Below, piece by piece: positions 24,641 through 32,997 of a stretch of DNA of 64,000 nucleotides. Both the position numbers and the translations under genes were made by a program. How positions within the stretch are numbered: the first letter of the stretch is position 1; every line of letters begins with the position of its first letter. Source of the DNA: Bacteroidales bacterium UBA3297 (lineage in GTDB: Bacteria > Bacteroidota > Bacteroidia > Bacteroidales > Paludibacteraceae); assembly GCA_002362105.1 (NCBI GenBank), contig DETD01000016.1, positions 81,709 to 145,708 on the forward strand, in the 5' to 3' direction. Below the pieces are notes generated by a model that had not been told where the DNA came from, made no database searches, and saw only the letters and a program-made list of their open reading frames with translations.

Positions 24641-25987
24641 TTATTTATACGATATACAGTTGTGGAATGTCAGCAGATAGGCGAACGGGTAGGCGGCGTT
24701 GTCGTCGCATTCTATGGTCGCACTGCCTCCGAATCGGCTCATCAGGTTCCTGATCTGAAAGGCGCCCAGACCGTTATGCCCGTCTGTGCCCACCGCGGTG
24801 CTACCGCCGTACATAAAGACCTTTTCTTCCGACATGCCTTTCTGTAGCGGTTTGCCGTTGTTCGACACGGTCACTATGCAGGTGCTGCCTATGCTGTTGT
24901 ATTCTATCCGTATGGTGTTGTTCTTGTCTTCAATGCCCGAAAAACCATGCGAGCAGGCGTTGCTGACGATGTTGTCGAATATCTGGGTGAGGGCTTGCCT
25001 CGGAAAAACCAGGTAGAGGAGTGGGTCGCCTTTGTGCAACACTACTTCGCCCTTTATTTTGAAGTCTTCTACCGCATATTTGCCCATTTCATCGAACTCG
25101 AACTTGAACATCGGACTTTGGTGGGTTGCCATGTACTCGCTAATGAATGGCGCTAGCGCTATGTCTTCGGTCTCCATTCCATCGCCTATTGTGAAGGTGT
25201 TGATCTGGTTCGACAATATGTTGAGCGACTCGCTAATCCGGTTGTAGATGTCGCCGACCGAAATGGGCCTTAACTTGCCGACTTGGGTCTTGTCGTCGAG
25301 TGTGCCGTTGTGTTCTGCCCGCGCTTTCAGCAACGTGTTCCACCAGTTGTTCAGGTTGAAAAGGGTCTGCCCAACGGCGTGTTTTTTCAGGTGTATGTCT
25401 TTCTGGTAATTTTCGAAATCTTCCTGTTTTTCGGCCATCAGGTCTTGTAGAAGGGTCAGTATGTCGTTTTTCACCAGCACGTCCTGCACTTCCAGGCTCG
25501 GCAGTTTGATGACTAGGTTAAGCAGGTCGTTTTTATCGATTAAATCGTCTATTTTGTGCGCTTGCTCGTTCGTTTTCGCTACGCTCTCCAGCTGTTCGCT
25601 CAAGCGGTCCGATATCAGTTCGCGTAAGAGGTAGTCCTCGCTGACCAGGTTGTGGTTTTTAATGCGGAAGGCAAAGTAGGGTATACGGTCTACCCAAACG
25701 CCGTCTTCCAATCCGCTCATTGTGCTGAGGCGGGCCACCCGGAACCGGTTGCCTGTTAGGGCGGCCATCAGGCAGGGCTCTGTAATGTGTGAGCTCACAA
25801 GGTAGTTGCCCGGCCCTATGTTCTTGTCGGAAATGTACGACAGCATGTACTGGTCGGTGAAGTTTTCCAACGACATGCACCATTTTTGGTTGTCTTGGTT
25901 GGTGACATCAATCTTCCAAAGGTCGAAAATGTCGATTAAATCGCCTAAACGGTAATCTTTTTCTGTCGTTTCTTGTGTCTTTCCCAT
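24641..25987 (-). CDS. Cytoplasmic histidine kinase of unusual type
   Basis: A 448-residue protein with a C-terminal GHKL ATPase: N box FDNIVSNACSHGF (about 337-349), G1-like VSNNGKPL, and G2 GHNGLGAFQIRNL (403-415). Upstream, DIHLKKHAVGQTLFNLNNWW carries a candidate phospho-His203, which differs from the SHELRTPL-type box. The N-terminal 130 residues have no transmembrane helix, so sensing is intracellular. Long helices (about 120-200) probably form a coiled coil. It is paired with the receiver protein 9 nt downstream. The input signal is unknown. The upstream gap to the MetH-like gene is 71 nt, so it may share that transcript. Confidence 0.75.
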   Translation of the reverse strand: MGKTQETTEKDYRLGDLIDIFDLWKIDVTNQDNQKWCMSLENFTDQYMLSYISDKNIGPGNYLVSSHITEPCLMAALTGNRFRVARLSTMSGLEDGVWVDRIPYFAFRIKNHNLVSEDYLLRELISDRLSEQLESVAKTNEQAHKIDDLIDKNDLLNLVIKLPSLEVQDVLVKNDILTLLQDLMAEKQEDFENYQKDIHLKKHAVGQTLFNLNNWWNTLLKARAEHNGTLDDKTQVGKLRPISVGDIYNRISESLNILSNQINTFTIGDGMETEDIALAPFISEYMATHQSPMFKFEFDEMGKYAVEDFKIKGEVVLHKGDPLLYLVFPRQALTQIFDNIVSNACSHGFSGIEDKNNTIRIEYNSIGSTCIVTVSNNGKPLQKGMSEEKVFMYGGSTAVGTDGHNGLGAFQIRNLMSRFGGSATIECDDNAAYPFAYLLTFHNCISYK

Positions 25988-26058
25988 GGCTCTTTCCCTT
26001 GTTTATAATTAAATATAAACATTTTTCCCGAATTTTTAGGCGGCTCACTTACTTTTTC

Positions 26059-26994
26059 CTATAGGTTGTGCATCAGCCATTTCGATAGGTCTTCTTTTTT
26101 GCTGCCGCTACGTCGGGCATAGTCTTCCAGTTGGTCGTCGCCTACCTTGCCTACCATAAAGTAGAACGATTTCGGGTGCGATATGTAGAGGCCCGATATA
26201 GAGGCGTTGGGCTGCATGGCTCCGTTTTCGGTGATGGAAATGCCTATTTCCTCCATTTTGAGCAACTGGTTGGTCTTGAATATGATGCGTTGGTCTGGTA
26301 TCGACGGGTAGCCGATGGCCGGCCTTATGCCGTCGTATGGCTTTTTCATCAGTTCCTCTGGGGTATAGTGCTCGTCGGGGGCGTACCCCCAGTAGGTAGT
26401 GCGGACTTGCTGGTGCAGCCATTCGGCTGTGGCCTCGGCAAGACGGTCGGCTACGCTTTTTATGAGTATGGAATTGTAGAGGTCGTTTTTCTTTTTGTAG
26501 AGCTCGCTTTGTGCATCGGCTCCGTCGATGCACAGGCTAAATAATCCGATGAAATCGGACTTTGGTGAAATAAAGTCGGCAATCGACACACATTTGCCCG
26601 ACAACTCCCCCGGGTGTTGCTGGCGCAGCATGGGCAGGTAGATTTCTGCTTGCCCTTCAGGACTGATGACGATGCCTTCGTTTTCGCTATGGGCGGGGCA
26701 AAACATAATTTTTGCCTTTATTGTCAGGCTTTTTTCGCTTTTTGCCTTCAGCAGCGTCTGGCGGGCGTCTTGATAGAGGTTAAGGGCTTCGCGGGCTTTG
26801 TCGACTCCGTATTTCCTGTTTTTTATCAGAAAATTTTGAATGCATTGCTCGCATCCGCAGAAATTGTCCATTCCATCGAATCTTCCGGGTAGCCCCCACG
26901 CTTTGAAAAAGAAGACCCAGTCGATGTAGGGGACAACTGTCGATATGTCGATGTTGTCGAATATTTTCGCGCCCTTTAACTTCGGAATGTCCAT
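26059..26994 (-). CDS. Stand-alone methionine synthase reactivation domain
   Basis: A 311-residue protein matching the C-terminal AdoMet-binding activation domain of cobalamin-dependent methionine synthase (MetH). Typical pieces: VVPYIDWVFFFKAWGLPGRF at the start, DRLAEATAEWLHQQVR, WGYAPDEHYTPEEL, GIRPAIGYPSIPDQ (AdoMet-binding RPxxGYPxxPD), ISGLYISHPKSFYFMVGKVG, and DQLEDYARR. An insert with Cys residues (FCGCEQC) follows the first motif. In MetH this domain reductively methylates oxidised cobalamin. Here it is a separate protein, so it presumably serves a MetH lacking the domain, encoded elsewhere. It starts 3 nt after the PfkB kinase stop. Confidence 0.85.
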   Translation of the reverse strand: MDIPKLKGAKIFDNIDISTVVPYIDWVFFFKAWGLPGRFDGMDNFCGCEQCIQNFLIKNRKYGVDKAREALNLYQDARQTLLKAKSEKSLTIKAKIMFCPAHSENEGIVISPEGQAEIYLPMLRQQHPGELSGKCVSIADFISPKSDFIGLFSLCIDGADAQSELYKKKNDLYNSILIKSVADRLAEATAEWLHQQVRTTYWGYAPDEHYTPEELMKKPYDGIRPAIGYPSIPDQRIIFKTNQLLKMEEIGISITENGAMQPNASISGLYISHPKSFYFMVGKVGDDQLEDYARRSGSKKEDLSKWLMHNL

Positions 26995-26997
26995 TGC

Positions 26998-27942
26998 CTA
27001 TAGCTGGTTTTTAAACTGGTCTGCAAAGTCTTTTGAAATATAGTTCTCGAGGCTGGTGCAGACAAATGAACTGAACTCTATGCCGCAGGCCATTACTTTG
27101 TCCCAAATGACGGTCGGAACGCATCCGGTCTTCAGGTTGTCGTAGGTGATGCCGTATTTCAGCAGTCCGTATATTACGCCTGCATTGAAACTGTCGCCTG
27201 CCCCTACGGTGCTTACTGGCGTAACGGTGTGTGCCGCATACGATTTGGGCTCGTTGCCGTTGCTGAACAGGGTTACTCCGTCTGCCCCTTTGGTGTAGAT
27301 GAAGTTTTTGGTGAAGAAGTCAATGTGCTCTTTGTAGGTCAGGGTTGGGTCCTCTTCGTTGAACAGGTATTTGAAGTCTTCGTCGCTCCCTTTGAATATG
27401 GTGACGTATTCCATGTTTTCCAAGAACGACGGCATCAGGTGTCGGACTACAGGCGCCAGGTTTTTGCGGAAATTCACGTCGTAATAGACAATGGCCTTTT
27501 TTTCGCGTGCTATACTCAGTAGTTCGATTAGTGGTTCGCGCAGGGCTTCGTTCAAAGCGAAAAACGAACCAATCAGTATAATGTCGTTCTCCTGTATGTC
27601 GGGCATCATGTAGTCGAGGCGCCCTATGCTCGGATAGTCGGTGTAGAACATATAGTCGGGGTGCTCGTTCTCGTCGAGAAAGGCTAGGGCTACTGCCGAC
27701 TTGTGCTCGTGTGGAAGTGTGCACATTAATTCGGTCGATACGCCGTTCTCTTCCATACACTGGCGAACCAGCTGGCCCACGTTGTCGTTGCCGACTTCGC
27801 TGATGAAGAGCGGGTGCTCGCCCATACGCCCTAGCGATACCATAGCGTTAAACACTGAACCGCCTGGCTTGCCGCTGATGGGCTGGCCGTTTTTGAAAAT
27901 GATGTCGAATACTGTTTCGCCTATTCCTATTACTTTTCGCAT
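26998..27942 (-). CDS. PfkB-family carbohydrate kinase
   Basis: A 314-residue ribokinase-fold kinase. N-terminal GETVFDIIF and KPGGSVFNAMVSLGRMG form the sugar-binding lid and di-Gly motif, and VGAGDSFNAGVIYGLL near the C-terminus is the PfkB signature with the catalytic Asp. The nearest described activity is fructokinase, but the substrate is not certain. An in-frame TTG lies 27 nt upstream; the ATG at 27942 is preferred because it begins the first beta strand (MRKVIGIGE). It heads a minus-strand gene run and overlaps no neighbour. Confidence 0.85.
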   Translation of the reverse strand: MRKVIGIGETVFDIIFKNGQPISGKPGGSVFNAMVSLGRMGEHPLFISEVGNDNVGQLVRQCMEENGVSTELMCTLPHEHKSAVALAFLDENEHPDYMFYTDYPSIGRLDYMMPDIQENDIILIGSFFALNEALREPLIELLSIAREKKAIVYYDVNFRKNLAPVVRHLMPSFLENMEYVTIFKGSDEDFKYLFNEEDPTLTYKEHIDFFTKNFIYTKGADGVTLFSNGNEPKSYAAHTVTPVSTVGAGDSFNAGVIYGLLKYGITYDNLKTGCVPTVIWDKVMACGIEFSSFVCTSLENYISKDFADQFKNQL

Positions 27943-27966
27943 GTTGTGTTTTCTTGATTTACGGGG

Positions 27967-27974
27967 CAAATATA
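27967..27974 (-). promoter_or_regulatory. -7 box of the PfkB-led gene run
   Basis: TATATTTG on the minus strand, 24 nt before the ATG at 27942. No TTTG at the expected spacing. It could drive the whole run down to 21.2 kb. Confidence 0.45.
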
Positions 27975-28338
27975 ATCAAATTTGTTTATATGCTTGTGGC
28001 GTTTGCGGTGGGTTCTGGCAGGTTCACCCCGACATTCTGTTAGGCTGTCTTACAATATGTTCCCGCTTTTTCCCGAATTATTGCTACTTCAATATCTTTT
28101 GTACTTCTTTTTTGCGTTTGAATATGACAAATTGAAAGCAAATATGGAGTATTTGTAGCAGAATGTGCTGCGCTGGCCGCTTAGTAGGTTTTTCTGAAAG
28201 TTTGAATTTGTTAGTTGTTGGTCTAGTGAAACAAAAAAATGTGCTTTTGTGGTGTGGTTTTTGTTTCAGTTTGAAAGTTAATGCCAAAAAAATACTATTT
28301 ATCAACAGCTGTTGCCTCGTTGTAGTGCAATATATAAG
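27975..28338. other. Divergent intergenic region upstream of gltB
   Basis: AT-rich divergent intergenic DNA between the PfkB gene and gltB. Two short open frames on opposite strands (about 64 and 73 codons) overlap each other, and neither has a ribosome site or familiar composition, so I do not call them. No repeat was seen. Confidence 0.5.
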
Positions 28339-28346
28339 TAATTTTG
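28339..28346 (+). promoter_or_regulatory. gltB -7 promoter box
   Basis: TAATTTTG, matching TAnnTTTG, 114 nt before the gltB ATG. No -33 box at the ideal spacing. The long leader leaves room for control. Confidence 0.5.
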
Positions 28347-28360
28347 TGAGCGATTAACAA

Positions 28361-28391
28361 CCAGCCGGCTTTCACTACTCGCTGAGGCTGG
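28361..28391 (+). promoter_or_regulatory. Leader hairpin upstream of gltB
   Basis: CCAGCC pairs with GGCTGG around a 19-nt loop, and the stem is followed by CTTTTG. It sits within the gltB leader and could be a weak attenuator; no alternative pairing partner was identified. Confidence 0.35.
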
Positions 28392-28460
28392 CTTTTGAAA
28401 CAGATAACTAACAAGATTTTATAACTGGCTATAACGTTGAGCCGCAAAAGAAACAAATTT

Positions 28461-31400
28461 ATGCAAAGCAATTATCCTACGCAGGGGGGACTTTACAATC
28501 CCGAGTACGAGCACGATGCGTGTGGTGTCGGAATGTTGGTTAACATTCACGGCAACAAGAGTCACGAGCTTGTGGATTCAGCATTAAAGGTTCTTGAAAA
28601 CATGCGCCACCGTGGTGCTGAAGGCGCTGACAACAAAACTGGCGACGGTGCGGGAATCATGTTGCAGATTCCTCACGAATTCATTCTTCTTCAAGGTATT
28701 CCTGTCCCTGAGAAGGGTAAGTATGGTACCGGTCTCGTTTTTTTGCCTAAGGACAAGAAAAAACAGCAAGACATCCTCAACATCATGATTGAGGAAATTG
28801 AAAGGGAAGACCTTACGCTTATGCACCTTCGCGATGTCCCTACTAATTCCGAGTGCTTGGGTAAGGCTGCGGCTGCCGTTGAACCCGATATCAAACAGGT
28901 GTTTGTAACGGGTGTCACTAACGAAAAACTCGATTCTTTCGACCGTACGCTCTACATCATCCGTAAGAAGATTGAGAACCGTATCAAGGACGAGGATTTT
29001 TATATTGTTTCTCTTTCTAGCAAGAATATCATTTATAAGGGTATGCTTACCTCTATGCAGGTTCGCGAATACTTCCCTGATTTGAGCAATAACTATTTCA
29101 CCAGTGGTTTGGCTTTGGTGCACTCTCGTTTCTCTACCAATACCTTCCCTCGCTGGTCTTTGGCTCAGCCTTTCCGTTTGCTTTGCCATAACGGTGAAAT
29201 CAATACCATCCGTGGTAACCGTGCTTGGATGGAGGCGCGCGAGAGTGTGCTCTCTTCTGAAACGCTGGGCGATGTTAAGGCTATTCACCCTATCATCCAA
29301 CCGGGTATGTCTGACTCGGCTTCCCTCGATAACGCGCTCGAGTTCTTCCTTATGTCGGGTATGAGCCTGCCTCACGCTATGGCGATGCTCGTTCCTGAAC
29401 CTTTCAACGAGAAGAACCCTATTAGCGAGGATTTGAAGGCGTTCTACGAATACCACTCTATCTTGATGGAGCCTTGGGACGGTCCGGCCGCTCTTTTGTT
29501 CTCTGACGGACGTTTCGCCGGCGGTATGCTCGACCGTAACGGCTTGCGCCCTTCTCGCTACCTCATCACGAACAACGATATGATGCTGGTGGCTTCTGAA
29601 GTGGGTACTATTGAGTTCGAACCTTCTGAAATTAAGGAAAAGGGCCGCTTGCAACCTGGTAAATTGCTCCTTATCGATACGGAAGAGGGTAAGATCTATT
29701 ATAATGGTGAAATTAAAGACAAACTCTGCCACCAGAAACCTTATCGCGAATGGTTGTCTACCAACCGTATCGAACTCGATAAGTTGAAGAGTGGACGTAA
29801 GGTTAGCAACGATGTGGAAGATTACGACCGCAAACTGCTCCACTTCGGCTTCACCCAGGAAGATATCCGTCGTACAATCATCCCAATGGCTTCTAACGGT
29901 GCAGAACCTGTTGCTGCTATGGGTAACGATACTCCGCTGGCTGTTATCACCGAGAAGCCACAGTTGCTTTTCAACTACTTCCGCCAACAGTTCGCACAGG
30001 TTACCAACCCTGCTATCGACTCTATTCGTGAAGAGTTGGTGATGAGCCTTACCGAATATATTGGTGCTGTGGGCATGAACATTCTTTCGCCTAGTGGCGA
30101 ACACTGTAAAATGGTCCGCCTGCCACAGCCTGTGTTGAATAATACCCAGCTCGATATTCTCTGTAACATCCGTTATAAGGGCTTTAAGACCGAAAAGCTG
30201 CCTATCCTCTTCGAAATCTCTAAGGGTGAGGCTGGCTTGAAGGCGGCTCTCGACGATATCTGTAAGAAGGCTGAGGCCAGCGTCGACGAGGGTGTTAACT
30301 ACATCATCTTGTCGGACCGCGATATCGATGCCGAACATGCGGCTATCCCTTCTCTGCTTGCGGTGAGTGCGGTTCACCATTATCTGATTTCTGTTCAGAA
30401 ACGTGTACAAACAGCCATCATCATCGAGTCTGGTGAAATACGCGAGGTTATGCATGCGGCCTTGTTGCTCGGATATGGTGCTTCTGCCCTCTGTCCTTAT
30501 ATGGCTTACGCTGTTATTGCCGATCAGGTTAAGAAGGGTGAAATTAATGAGAACTACGAGTCGGCTGAAAAGAAATACATCAAAGCTGTCGACAAGAGCC
30601 TGCTCAAGATTATGGCGAAGATGGGTATCTCTACAATCCGTTCTTACCGTGGTGCCAAAATTTTCGAAAGCCTTGGCTTGAGCGAAGACTTGTTGAATAC
30701 TTACTTCGGTACCAAACAGGCTACTATCGGTGGTATCGGTCTGAAGGAAATTGCGCGCGACGCCATCCGTTTCCACAATCAGGCGTTTGCTTCTAAAATC
30801 AGCCCTGTTCTACCTAGCAGCGGTTTGTTCGCTTACCATAAAGATGGCGAGAAACACGCTTGGAATCCTGAAACCATCGCTAACCTCCAGTTGGCTACCC
30901 GCTTGAATGACTACAATCGTTACAAGACTTATGCTAAACTGGTCGACGAGAAAGAAGATCCTATCTTCATCCGCGACTTCTTCAACTTCAAGAAGAATCC
31001 TATCGACATCAACAAGGTCGAGCCGGTTGAGGAAATCGTTAAGCACTTTGTAACTGCCGCTATGTCGTTCGGTGCCATCTCTAAGGAGGCGCACGAGGCA
31101 CTTGCTTTGGCGATGAACAAGCTGGGCGGACGTAGCAACACCGGTGAGGGTGGTGAAGACAACGAACGCTTCCACTCTTTTGTCAATGGCGTTTCTTTGA
31201 GCTCTAAAACGAAACAGGTTGCTTCTGGCCGTTTCGGTGTAACTACCGAATACTTGGTCAATGCAGAAGAAATACAGATTAAGGTTGCCCAGGGTGCTAA
31301 ACCGGGTGAAGGTGGTCAGCTGCCTGGTTTTAAGGTCGATGCTGTCATCGCTAAGACCCGTCACTCTATTAAGGGTATCTCTCTGATCTCTCCTCCTCCT

Positions 31401-32948
31401 CACCACGATATCTACTCAATCGAAGACTTGGCACAGCTTATCTTCGACTTGAAGAACGTAAATCCTAAGGCTGCTATCTCTGTGAAGCTCGTTGCCGAAA
31501 GTGGTGTGGGTACTATTGCCGCTGGTGTGGCTAAAGCGAAGGGCGACCTCGTAGTCATTTCGGGTGCTGAAGGTGGTACTGGTGCTTCTCCGGCTTCTTC
31601 AATGCGCTTTGCGGGCATCTCGCCGGAAATCGGATTGAGCGAGACTCACCAGACTTTAGTTGAAAACAACCTCCGTGGTTACATCCGTGTTCAGGTCGAT
31701 GGTCAGTTGAAGACCGGACGCGATGTCATTAGTATGGCGCTTCTTGGTGCTGAGGAGTATGGTTTCGGAACAGCTGTGCTGATTGTCTTGGGCTGCGTTA
31801 TGATGCGCAAGTGCAATACCAATACATGCCCTGTGGGTGTGGCTACGCAAGACCCTAAATTGCGTGAGCGTTTCCGCGGTCACTCTGAGTATGTGGTGAA
31901 CTATTTCCGCTTTATTGCACAGGAAGTTCGTGAATACTTGGCCGAAATGGGCTTCACTTCTTTGAAGGATATCATCGGCCGTACCGACCTTATCGAAATC
32001 AAACCTCGCAAAGAGGGTTCGAAGGCGGCTACTATCGACTTCAGCCGTCTCCTCCACAAGGTCGACAATGGTGCCGACATCGTTTGTACCACTCCTCAGA
32101 ACCACGAAATCGACAATGTTCTCGATGTGGATATGATTGCTGAGGCTAAGGAGGCTCTCGATAACAAGAAGGAGGTTTCTCTCAACTACAGTATCAAGAA
32201 TACCGACCGTGCTGCCGGTGTCATGCTCTCGGGTGCGGTTGCTATGAAGTATGGCGAGGCTGGTCTGCCTGACGAGACTATCAATGTCCGCTTCAAGGGT
32301 TCTGCCGGTCAGAGCTTCGGTGCTTTCTTGATGAAGGGTATCAACTTCAAACTCGAAGGTGAGTGTAACGACTACTTCGGTAAAGGTTTGAGCGGTGGAC
32401 GTATCTCTATCATCCCTCCAATCCGTAGTAACTTCGCTGCCGAAGACAACATCATTGCCGGTAACACGGGCCTCTATGGAGCTACTTCGGGCGAACTTTA
32501 CGTAAATGGCCGTGTCGGCGAGCGTTTCGGTGTCCGTAACTCTGGTGCGATTGCCGTTATCGAAGGTGCTGGTGACCACTGCTGCGAATATATGACTGGC
32601 GGTCGTGTGGTTGTCTTGGGTGAAACCGGACGTAACTTCGGTGCCGGTATGTCGGGCGGTGTTGCTTACGTTTGGAATAAGAACCAGAACTTCGACTACT
32701 TCTGTAATATGGATATGGTTGAGTTGACCCTTATCGAAGAAACTGCTTCTCGTAAGGAGTTGCACGAACTCATCCGCCAGCACTACCTCTATACGGGCTC
32801 GAAGATTGCCCGCACTATGCTCGACGACTGGAACCACTATGTGGAGGAATTCATCCAGATTACTCCTATCGAGTACAAGCATGTGCTTCAGGAAGAGCAG
32901 TTGGCTAAATTGCAACAGAAAATTTCTGATATCAGCCGCGACTATTAA
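28461..32948 (+). CDS. gltB: Glutamate synthase (GOGAT) large subunit
   Basis: A 1495-residue glutamate synthase alpha subunit that, with GltD, makes two glutamates from glutamine and 2-oxoglutarate. A roughly 20-residue propeptide precedes the N-terminal amidotransferase nucleophile Cys21 (EHDACGVGM). The FMN-binding synthase domain contains AKPGEGGQLPG, and CVMMRKCNTNTCPVG supplies the 3Fe-4S cysteines. The C-terminal GXGXG beta-helix is seen in GERFGVRNSGA and GRNFGAGMSGGVAYV. A TTG at 28437 is in frame; the ATG at 28461 gives the normal propeptide length. Followed by gltD after 49 nt. The codon pattern looks highly optimised, as for an abundant enzyme. Confidence 0.97.
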   Translation: MQSNYPTQGGLYNPEYEHDACGVGMLVNIHGNKSHELVDSALKVLENMRHRGAEGADNKTGDGAGIMLQIPHEFILLQGIPVPEKGKYGTGLVFLPKDKKKQQDILNIMIEEIEREDLTLMHLRDVPTNSECLGKAAAAVEPDIKQVFVTGVTNEKLDSFDRTLYIIRKKIENRIKDEDFYIVSLSSKNIIYKGMLTSMQVREYFPDLSNNYFTSGLALVHSRFSTNTFPRWSLAQPFRLLCHNGEINTIRGNRAWMEARESVLSSETLGDVKAIHPIIQPGMSDSASLDNALEFFLMSGMSLPHAMAMLVPEPFNEKNPISEDLKAFYEYHSILMEPWDGPAALLFSDGRFAGGMLDRNGLRPSRYLITNNDMMLVASEVGTIEFEPSEIKEKGRLQPGKLLLIDTEEGKIYYNGEIKDKLCHQKPYREWLSTNRIELDKLKSGRKVSNDVEDYDRKLLHFGFTQEDIRRTIIPMASNGAEPVAAMGNDTPLAVITEKPQLLFNYFRQQFAQVTNPAIDSIREELVMSLTEYIGAVGMNILSPSGEHCKMVRLPQPVLNNTQLDILCNIRYKGFKTEKLPILFEISKGEAGLKAALDDICKKAEASVDEGVNYIILSDRDIDAEHAAIPSLLAVSAVHHYLISVQKRVQTAIIIESGEIREVMHAALLLGYGASALCPYMAYAVIADQVKKGEINENYESAEKKYIKAVDKSLLKIMAKMGISTIRSYRGAKIFESLGLSEDLLNTYFGTKQATIGGIGLKEIARDAIRFHNQAFASKISPVLPSSGLFAYHKDGEKHAWNPETIANLQLATRLNDYNRYKTYAKLVDEKEDPIFIRDFFNFKKNPIDINKVEPVEEIVKHFVTAAMSFGAISKEAHEALALAMNKLGGRSNTGEGGEDNERFHSFVNGVSLSSKTKQVASGRFGVTTEYLVNAEEIQIKVAQGAKPGEGGQLPGFKVDAVIAKTRHSIKGISLISPPPHHDIYSIEDLAQLIFDLKNVNPKAAISVKLVAESGVGTIAAGVAKAKGDLVVISGAEGGTGASPASSMRFAGISPEIGLSETHQTLVENNLRGYIRVQVDGQLKTGRDVISMALLGAEEYGFGTAVLIVLGCVMMRKCNTNTCPVGVATQDPKLRERFRGHSEYVVNYFRFIAQEVREYLAEMGFTSLKDIIGRTDLIEIKPRKEGSKAATIDFSRLLHKVDNGADIVCTTPQNHEIDNVLDVDMIAEAKEALDNKKEVSLNYSIKNTDRAAGVMLSGAVAMKYGEAGLPDETINVRFKGSAGQSFGAFLMKGINFKLEGECNDYFGKGLSGGRISIIPPIRSNFAAEDNIIAGNTGLYGATSGELYVNGRVGERFGVRNSGAIAVIEGAGDHCCEYMTGGRVVVLGETGRNFGAGMSGGVAYVWNKNQNFDYFCNMDMVELTLIEETASRKELHELIRQHYLYTGSKIARTMLDDWNHYVEEFIQITPIEYKHVLQEEQLAKLQQKISDISRDY

Positions 32949-32997
32949 TACGGCAGTCCATTCATTATATTTCAAAAACTTCTAAAAGGTTACTAAA

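Noticed and set aside
21225..25987. A Detocs-like defence system (histidine kinase, receiver, PNP effector)
   Set aside because: In Detocs the PNP domain is fused to a receiver. Here the phosphorylase is a stand-alone enzyme with all the usual salvage-enzyme motifs and is separated from the kinase pair by lpxK.
28084..28357. Two short frames upstream of gltB (73 codons minus, 64 codons plus)
   Set aside because: They overlap on opposite strands in AT-rich intergenic DNA and neither has a translation signal or recognisable composition.
28584..30776. A 730-codon open frame on the minus strand
   Set aside because: It lies wholly antisense to gltB, whose identity is certain, and its translation shows no domain. 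It is a side effect of the biased codon use of gltB. The 439-codon frame antisense at 31656-32975 is rejected for the same reason.
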